The notes below the pieces were generated by a model that saw only the letters and a list, made by a program, of their open reading frames with translations, searched no databases and had not been told where the DNA came from. From Spirochaetia bacterium (lineage in GTDB: Bacteria > Spirochaetota > Spirochaetia > Treponematales > Breznakiellaceae), in contig BNVA01000080.1 of assembly GCA_025997755.1 (NCBI GenBank), positions 1-9,090 of the forward strand: 9,090 bases of DNA, in the 5' to 3' direction. Positions 1 through 4,967 of this stretch are shown in pieces. Both the position numbers and the translations under genes were made by a program. How positions within the stretch are numbered: the first letter of the stretch is position 1; each line of letters begins with the position of its first letter.

Positions 1-1
1 T

Positions 2-1489
2 CCGTACGGCTGTATGGAACAACGCAGCGCGGCGATACTACCGCTTGTAATTTTTGGTGAATACATTGAGGCGCTGAATCTACAGAATGAAGTGGAAGAC
101 CCCGTGAAGGTGGTGGAAAATGAGCTTAAAGAATGGGCAAAGGTTCAGCTTCCGTCAGGCGGTTTTCCATATTGGCAGTCCGGTACAGAGGCGAACGGCT
201 ATGTTTCATTGCGCATAGCGCACATTATAGCCCTTGCAAAAAACAAAAATTATAGAGTGCCCGATTCAATAAAGATCGCTTCACTTTTAAATTATCTTGA
301 AAACGAATATACACGCTTACAACGCCTAACGGTGAATGACTGGGATTATAATTCGCGTACATACCTGCAAGCCTATATGCTGTATATTTTTTCATTATTT
401 CAAGTGTCAAGTGCTGCTCCGTTGTCAATTGATCCATCGCGGCTTTCGGAGCTTACTTCCCGCCCAAATGCAGATCCTTCCGTGCTTGCGTTTGCAGGCA
501 TGGCTTACAAAAACACGGGCAGAAGCGCGGAAGCTGAGGCATCTGCAAAAAAACTACGCGGCGTTATGCGCCTAACACCGCGCGGCGTAGAACTAACTGC
601 AGAAAAAAACCTTAGGTGGAATTATTTTTACGGCGGAGAAACCGAACAGCTTGCGCTTAGTTTGGAATTCTTTGCAATGCAATTTCCGAACGATGAAATA
701 AACACAAGACTTTTACACACCCTGCTTATGTCGCGGCGCGGAGGCGCATCATACTGGAATAACACGGCAGTTACAGTCCGCATACTTCAGGCTGTAGATC
801 AACTAATACGCTCCGAAAATCTCGATAAAACCGATGAAAGCGCCGCCGCGTCTATAGACGGACGTGAGCTTCTTGACGGAACATTTAAAGGGCTTGGCGC
901 AAAACCGGAAACAAAAACTTTTGATTTTAAAGCCTTTCCTCTTGCAGCCTTGCAGCGCGACGCAAGACTGCCCCTCAATATAAAAAAAGATGGAGTTGGC
1001 AATATCTACTGGACTGCAAGCCTTACATACGCAATTCCGCCGGAACTTCAAAGCATCCGCAATGAAGGAATAGGCGTGTCCATTAAAATTTCAGAGGCGC
1101 TTAGCGGCGATGAAATAAAAGACAACATTCTTGAAAGCGGAAAACTTTATCGTGCCGCAGTGCATGTCTCGTCAAGCGGCAGCCGTAATTTCTTAGCCTT
1201 GCGAATTCCTGTCCCATCCGGCACGGAAATTCTTGACACGGCTTTTGTTACCACAACCGCTGCGGACAGAAACCAAGAGACACCGGCGTTGGAACCCAGT
1301 CATAAAGCAATAATGGACAACGAGGTGCGCTTCTTCTGGGACAACTTACCGCAGACAGGTACAGATGTTCAATTCCTATTTCGGGCAACCCGCAGGGGAG
1401 TCTACCCTACACCGCCTCTGCAAGCCGAGTGTATGTACGAACCCGAAATTTTCGGCAGAACCTCCGGTGTTTTGTGGATGATAAAATAG
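2..1489 (+). CDS. Bacterial alpha-2-macroglobulin, C-terminal part (5'-truncated by window edge)
   Basis: The reading frame is open from base 2 and begins PYGCMEQRSAA, the thioester motif (CxEQ) of bacterial alpha-2-macroglobulins: Cys at 11-13, Gln at 20-22. The ATG at 14 lies inside this motif, so it is not the true start; most of the protein lies upstream. After the motif comes the helical thioester domain (GGFPYWQSG at 158-184 and several amphipathic helix pairs to about base 830). The C-terminal macroglobulin domain follows and ends in the family-typical RATRRGVYPTPPLQAECMYEPEIFGR. In this family the protein is a periplasmic or outer-membrane-linked trap: protease cleavage exposes the Cys-Gln thioester, which binds the attacker covalently. 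pbpC starts 4 nt after the stop, the gene pairing known from E. coli yfhM-pbpC. Family assignment is firm; anchoring cannot be judged because the N-terminus is absent. Confidence 0.93.
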   Translation, partial: PYGCMEQRSAAILPLVIFGEYIEALNLQNEVEDPVKVVENELKEWAKVQLPSGGFPYWQSGTEANGYVSLRIAHIIALAKNKNYRVPDSIKIASLLNYLENEYTRLQRLTVNDWDYNSRTYLQAYMLYIFSLFQVSSAAPLSIDPSRLSELTSRPNADPSVLAFAGMAYKNTGRSAEAEASAKKLRGVMRLTPRGVELTAEKNLRWNYFYGGETEQLALSLEFFAMQFPNDEINTRLLHTLLMSRRGGASYWNNTAVTVRILQAVDQLIRSENLDKTDESAAASIDGRELLDGTFKGLGAKPETKTFDFKAFPLAALQRDARLPLNIKKDGVGNIYWTASLTYAIPPELQSIRNEGIGVSIKISEALSGDEIKDNILESGKLYRAAVHVSSSGSRNFLALRIPVPSGTEILDTAFVTTTAADRNQETPALEPSHKAIMDNEVRFFWDNLPQTGTDVQFLFRATRRGVYPTPPLQAECMYEPEIFGRTSGVLWMIK

Positions 1490-1493
1490 TAAT

Positions 1494-3770
1494 ATGCTGC
1501 GTATACGCAAGATTACTCTTATCTGTCTTTCCGCTGTGTTCGTTCTTTTCCTGTCATTGCGCATAACGCCATACCGCGATTTAAAAACTTTTTTAAACCG
1601 TCCTTGCAGTACAAGAGTGCATGACAGAAACGGTGTCTTGCTGCAGGTTATCCCGCTTAAAGACGGAATGCGGCGCGAATATCTTAATTTTGAAAATATT
1701 CCGCCGTACTTTGCCGATGTTTTTATTCAGGCGGAAGACTCAAGATTCTATTTTCATTACGGAATAGATCTTATAGCGATTGTACGCGCCTTGTTTCAAA
1801 ACATAAAAACCGGACGGCGTGTAAGCGGCGCATCGACAATAACTATGCAGCTTGCCCGCTTAATTGCCGAGACAGAATCCGTAAGGCGCGGGGCACCTCA
1901 AAAAATAATAGAAGCGTTTAACGCCATGCGCCTTGAATCCCGCTTTAGTAAAAAAGAAATTCTATGTATGTATTTAAATTCGGTTTCTTTCGGTTTTCAA
2001 ACGGAAGGTATCGCTTCGGCATCCCGTAATTTTTTTGCAAAAGAGCAGGATATGCTTTCTCCTGCGGAAGTTTTTTGCCTTGCAGTTATTCCGCGCCGTC
2101 CCGCCGCGTACAATCCAATCGCATCAATCGAAAACAAACAAAACTGTTTTCAAGCGGCGCAGGGCTTACAAAAACGTTTTGCGGAAAAAAACAAGTTTCA
2201 AAAAAAACACCCGCGTCTCTGCGGTGTTTCCGATCAAGATTTTGAGTTTGCAGTTTCTAATGCAAAACGTTTTAAATATCCTTTTGAAATGCCGCACTTT
2301 GTACGTTTTTGTATGAATAGTGTGCCGCCGGATACCGCAGACCTTACCGTAACAGCAGACATAAATGTACAGCACTATGCGGAAAACATTATTGCGTATA
2401 ACGTAGCGCGTTATCACCAGAACCGCATTACAAACGGATCGTGCATAATTATCGACAATTTAAGCGGCGGAATAATCGCGTGGGTTGGCAGTTATGATTT
2501 TAACAATGCACGGGACAGGGGACAGATCGACGGCGTTCTTGCTTTAAATCAGCCGGGCAGCAGCATGAAACCGTTTTTATACTCGCTTGCCCTTGAATCG
2601 GGATTTGAACCCGCAAGCGTTCTAGCCGATGTGCCTATGAATTTCGGCAGTAACGAAATCTATATACCGCAAAATTTTAACAATCATTTTAACGGACCTG
2701 TTCTTATGCGGCAGGCGCTTGCCTCAAGTTTGAACATACCTGCGGTTTATCTTTTGTATAGGCTTGGCGTTAGAAACTACGCAGATTTTTTAATGAATGC
2801 GGGTTTTAATTCGCTTAACAAAAAAGACGGCGCGGTAGATGCGGGACTAGGCCTTGCTCTGGGCAATGCGCCGGTCAGCCTTTATGAGCTTGTATCGGCG
2901 TTCAGCATATTCCCGAATGACGGCGTACTGCTGCCTCTTAAATACAATTTGAATGAAAAAGAACACGCGGCAAAAAAAATAATTTCGACAGATACCGCCC
3001 GTGTAGTTTGTTCGTTTTTGTCCGATGCCAATGCACGTTATATGGCGTTTGGACGTGCCGGTGTCTTTCAAACAGACTTTCCTGCGATCTTTAAAACAGG
3101 CACGGCAAATCAGTATCAAAGCATTGCAGCGTTAGGCGCAAGCCGGAGGTACTCCGCAGCGGTTTGGATGGGTAACTTTACAGGCGAAACCGTTATTGGC
3201 AAAACGGGAAGTTCAATTCCGGCATCGGTTGTACGCAGCGTTTTAACTTTTTTACATAAAGCAGGCGGCGTTAATTCACAGACACCGGGCTTTTTAGAGC
3301 CTGAATCTTTTGTAAAAAAAACTCTCTGCGCTTTTTCCGGTATGGCGCCTAACGAAAACTGTGTTATACAAACCACAGAGTATGTCCGCGCCGGGCAAAC
3401 GGAACATGAAATTTGTGATTGGCATTACAGCGAAAACGGACAATCCGCCGTGCGTTACCCCGCTCAGTATCAAAGCTGGCTTTCAATGTCGCGTAGAAGC
3501 GGCACTACGGATCAGTCTGCCTCGCCGCTTTCCATTATTACGCCGCGTAATGGTTTTGTTTACTATGCAAATCCGGCTGCAAAAGAATATGATTCTATAC
3601 CGGTAGAGGTAATAGGCGGACAAAACGATATGCTTACCGTGTTATATGACAGGCAAAACCTTACGGTGCGGCGTCCCTTTAAATTTTTCCTGCCATTGGG
3701 CAGCGGCACACATACTCTTACCGTGCAAAACGGCACAGAAGAAGACACTGTGATTTTCGAGGTGCGGTAA
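1494..3770 (+). CDS. pbpC: Penicillin-binding protein 1C (bifunctional transglycosylase/transpeptidase)
   Basis: This 758-residue class A PBP has all expected parts. An N-terminal signal anchor spans about residues 7-24. The GT51 glycosyltransferase domain (about 40-215) carries AEDSRF with catalytic Glu81, GASTITMQLAR (112-122), and KIIEA with Glu140 followed by the MYLNSVSFG motif. The transpeptidase domain has SSMK (356-359, nucleophile Ser356), SLN (412-414) and KTGTA (534-538). The LCAFSGMAPNENC stretch (611-623) and a C-terminal beta-sandwich domain (about 677-758, BiPBP_C type) mark it as PBP1C rather than PBP1A. It should polymerise lipid II and cross-link peptides at the outer face of the inner membrane. 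The start is 4 nt after the alpha-2-macroglobulin stop with only a weak upstream GGATG, suggesting translational coupling. The two proteins are thought to act together when a protease breaches the envelope. No terminator is evident downstream. Confidence 0.96.
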   Translation: MLRIRKITLICLSAVFVLFLSLRITPYRDLKTFLNRPCSTRVHDRNGVLLQVIPLKDGMRREYLNFENIPPYFADVFIQAEDSRFYFHYGIDLIAIVRALFQNIKTGRRVSGASTITMQLARLIAETESVRRGAPQKIIEAFNAMRLESRFSKKEILCMYLNSVSFGFQTEGIASASRNFFAKEQDMLSPAEVFCLAVIPRRPAAYNPIASIENKQNCFQAAQGLQKRFAEKNKFQKKHPRLCGVSDQDFEFAVSNAKRFKYPFEMPHFVRFCMNSVPPDTADLTVTADINVQHYAENIIAYNVARYHQNRITNGSCIIIDNLSGGIIAWVGSYDFNNARDRGQIDGVLALNQPGSSMKPFLYSLALESGFEPASVLADVPMNFGSNEIYIPQNFNNHFNGPVLMRQALASSLNIPAVYLLYRLGVRNYADFLMNAGFNSLNKKDGAVDAGLGLALGNAPVSLYELVSAFSIFPNDGVLLPLKYNLNEKEHAAKKIISTDTARVVCSFLSDANARYMAFGRAGVFQTDFPAIFKTGTANQYQSIAALGASRRYSAAVWMGNFTGETVIGKTGSSIPASVVRSVLTFLHKAGGVNSQTPGFLEPESFVKKTLCAFSGMAPNENCVIQTTEYVRAGQTEHEICDWHYSENGQSAVRYPAQYQSWLSMSRRSGTTDQSASPLSIITPRNGFVYYANPAAKEYDSIPVEVIGGQNDMLTVLYDRQNLTVRRPFKFFLPLGSGTHTLTVQNGTEEDTVIFEVR

Positions 3771-3796
3771 AATCTCTACGCGGTTTCCAGCAATGC

Positions 3797-3825
3797 TTGT
3801 TAAATGTCGAAATATTGGGTATAGT
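3797..3825 (+). promoter_or_regulatory. Sigma70-type promoter of the rubredoxin-nitroreductase operon
   Basis: TTGTTA (3797-3802) and TATAGT (3820-3825) are separated by exactly 17 bp, each close to the sigma70 consensus. They lie in the only sizeable gap between pbpC and the rubredoxin gene. Transcription would start near 3832, about 30 nt before the ATG. This is a sequence match only. Confidence 0.6.
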
Positions 3826-3848
3826 TTAATTATCATTTTTATTCTATA

Positions 3849-3854
3849 GGAGGA
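3849..3854 (+). promoter_or_regulatory. Strong ribosome binding site for the rubredoxin gene
   Basis: GGAGGA sits 7 nt before the ATG at 3862. It is the strongest Shine-Dalgarno match in the window, and it supports the 40-codon reading frame behind it as a real gene despite its small size. Confidence 0.8.
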
Positions 3855-3861
3855 TAATTTT

Positions 3862-3984
3862 ATGAAGAAATGGGTTTGTGTTATCTGCGGCTATGTTCAC
3901 GAAGGTAATGAGCCGCCGGCCGCGTGTCCCTTGTGCAATGCTCCGGCATCTAAATTTGAAGAGCAAAAGCCCATAGGCGGCTGA
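3862..3984 (+). CDS. Small rubredoxin-like protein (40 aa)
   Basis: The gene encodes MKKWVCVICGYVHEGNEPPA... with two CxxC pairs, Cys6/Cys9 and Cys22/Cys25, which would bind one iron (or zinc) in a rubredoxin knuckle. The 12-residue gap between the pairs, with GYVHEGNEPP and CPLCNAPASKFE, matches the C-terminal rubredoxin-like domain of rubrerythrin. Classic rubredoxins are about 50 residues with a much longer gap. Here the domain is a free-standing protein with no ferritin-like part. It has a strong ribosome binding site and its own promoter, and the nitroreductase gene begins 17 nt after its stop. A role as a one-electron carrier in the cytoplasm, perhaps for the adjacent flavoprotein, is inferred from the fold and the neighbour. 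Metal identity and partner are unknown. Confidence 0.9.
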   Translation: MKKWVCVICGYVHEGNEPPAACPLCNAPASKFEEQKPIGG

Positions 3985-4001
3985 GAACTTGGGGGAGCAG
4001 T

Positions 4002-4517
4002 ATGGAAAATCCAGTATTTAAGCGTCATTCGGTACGCGACTTTTTACCGAAACCTGTTGAAAAAGAAAAGCTGCAGCGTATTCTCCGCGCCGGTATGGAA
4101 GCGCCTTCCGCCCATAACCGCCGCCCATGGGAATTCATTGTCGTAACAGATGCGGCGGAAAGGGCGGCTATTGCCGAAATGAGTCCATACGCAAAAATGC
4201 TCCCCCATGCTGCTGCAGCTGTCATTGTCTGCGCAAATCTGTCTTTGGGCGAAAAAGAAAATGCCGAAGACACATATTGGGTGCAAGACTGCTCTGCAGC
4301 AACGGAAAATATACTGATTCAAATTACCGCCGAAGATTTAGGCGGTGTCTGGCTTGGCTGGTATCCCGACACCAAGCGCGTAGGGGCGCTCTCCGCCCGT
4401 TTAGGACTCCCCTCGCACATCATACCGTTTTCGGTAATTGCCCTTGGCTATCCCGTGCAGAAAGCAAAGGAACATAACCGGTACGACGAAAAATTAGCGC
4501 ATTGGGAAAAGTGGTAA
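4002..4517 (+). CDS. Nitroreductase family protein (FMN-dependent oxidoreductase)
   Basis: This 171-residue protein has the usual length and pattern of the compact nitroreductases. The N-terminal RHSVRDF (residues 8-14) supplies the FMN-phosphate-contacting Arg/Ser/Arg set. APSAHNRRPWEFIVV (34-48) is the conserved flavin-binding stretch. DCSAATENILIQ (96-107) is the dimer-interface helix, followed by EDLGGVWLGWYPD (111-123) with the conserved glycines. Members bind FMN as homodimers and reduce nitro compounds, quinones or related substrates with NAD(P)H; the natural substrate here cannot be read from sequence. GGGGGAG (3991-3997) precedes the ATG by 4 nt. The gene follows the rubredoxin gene closely and is probably cotranscribed, so electron exchange with the rubredoxin is possible. 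It ends 8 nt before the -35 element of ssrA. Confidence 0.92.
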   Translation: MENPVFKRHSVRDFLPKPVEKEKLQRILRAGMEAPSAHNRRPWEFIVVTDAAERAAIAEMSPYAKMLPHAAAAVIVCANLSLGEKENAEDTYWVQDCSAATENILIQITAEDLGGVWLGWYPDTKRVGALSARLGLPSHIIPFSVIALGYPVQKAKEHNRYDEKLAHWEKW

Positions 4518-4525
4518 ACTTTACC

Positions 4526-4559
4526 TTGACAAAAAACCTTTGTAGGCATAGTTTATACT
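4526..4559 (+). promoter_or_regulatory. Probable ssrA promoter with unusual spacing
   Basis: A perfect TTGACA lies at 4526-4531 and a good -10, TATACT, at 4554-4559, just before the tmRNA 5' end. The spacer is 22 bp rather than about 17. An alternative -10, CATAGT (4547-4552), gives a 15-bp spacer. If TATACT is used, transcription begins near 4566, leaving a leader of about 7 nt for RNase P to remove. The elements are clear but the pairing is uncertain. Confidence 0.5.
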
Positions 4560-4572
4560 AAAGTCTTGCTTG

Positions 4573-4916
4573 GGGGATGTTCCGGTTTCGACTGGTACGG
4601 TTCGCTTTGCAGGCCGCAGGTGGAGTGTCGATCTCCTGATTCGGCAAAACATTTAACTGCCAACAACGACAGTTACGATTACGCCTTAGCTGCGTAACCG
4701 CGTGGACCCGTTCCGCCGCTCTGAGGGACGGAGTCTGCGTCGCAATCAGAGCTGGCTAACCGGCGTTTCCATGCGGCGGAAGGCGAGATTTTCATGGAAT
4801 ACGGGTACACCGCCTGCCGCGAAGCAAAGCGCGCCCCGACAATTCAATCCGCGGCTAAACCTGTAGACGTTTGTAAGGTGCGTATTAGGACGCGGGTTCA
4901 ACTCCCGCCATCTCCA
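4573..4916 (+). ncRNA. ssrA: Transfer-messenger RNA (tmRNA)
   Basis: tmRNA rescues stalled ribosomes: it enters charged with alanine, switches translation to its internal reading frame and tags the nascent protein for proteolysis. The acceptor stem pairs GGGGATG (4573-4579) with CATCTCC (4909-4915). Its third pair is a G-U wobble (4575 with 4913), the G3-U70 identity element for alanyl-tRNA synthetase. The discriminator base is A4916. CCA is not encoded. The T arm is GCGGG/CCCGC around TTCAACT (4892-4908), and the conserved CGGCTAAACCTGTAGACG precedes it. The 5' conserved GGTTTCGACTGG is also present. A 7-bp helix between 4718-4724 and 4746-4752 lies just after the tag frame and probably belongs to the helix 5/pseudoknot region. 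The length of about 344 nt is normal for a one-piece tmRNA. Confidence 0.97.
4659..4697 (+). other. tmRNA tag reading frame (ANNDSYDYALAA)
   Basis: The resume codon GCC (4659-4661) begins a 12-codon frame ending at TAA (4695-4697). It encodes ANNDSYDYALAA, with the C-terminal ALAA recognised by ClpXP-type proteases. The DSYDYALAA ending resembles treponemal tags as I recall them and is the best taxonomic clue in the window. Confidence 0.93.
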
Positions 4917-4967
4917 AATTGTAAATCATGGGCATGATCTTTATGACGGAGCCGTGCTGCTTGTAAA

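Noticed and set aside
14..16. ATG as the start of the first gene
   Set aside because: It is the Met within the CMEQ thioester motif. The codons before it (Pro-Tyr-Gly-Cys) are in frame and conserved, so the gene extends upstream of the window.
2166..3376. Minus-strand open frames opposite pbpC
   Set aside because: Their composition is unlike a real protein (Cys/Arg-rich or low-complexity), and the plus-strand pbpC motifs across the same bases are complete.
3820..3845. AT-rich stretch around the rubredoxin promoter as a PerR- or Fur-type operator
   Set aside because: No acceptable match to the 15-bp PerR inverted repeat or the Fur box; the AT bias alone explains the resemblance.
4025..4322. 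Minus-strand open frames opposite the nitroreductase gene
   Set aside because: They lie entirely within a well-supported gene, lack ribosome binding sites and show no recognisable protein features; they are shadow frames.
4925..4938. Inverted repeat ATCAT-GGGC-ATGAT after tmRNA as a terminator
   Set aside because: The stem is only 5 AT-rich base pairs and is followed by CTTTATG rather than a T run, so it is too weak for intrinsic termination.
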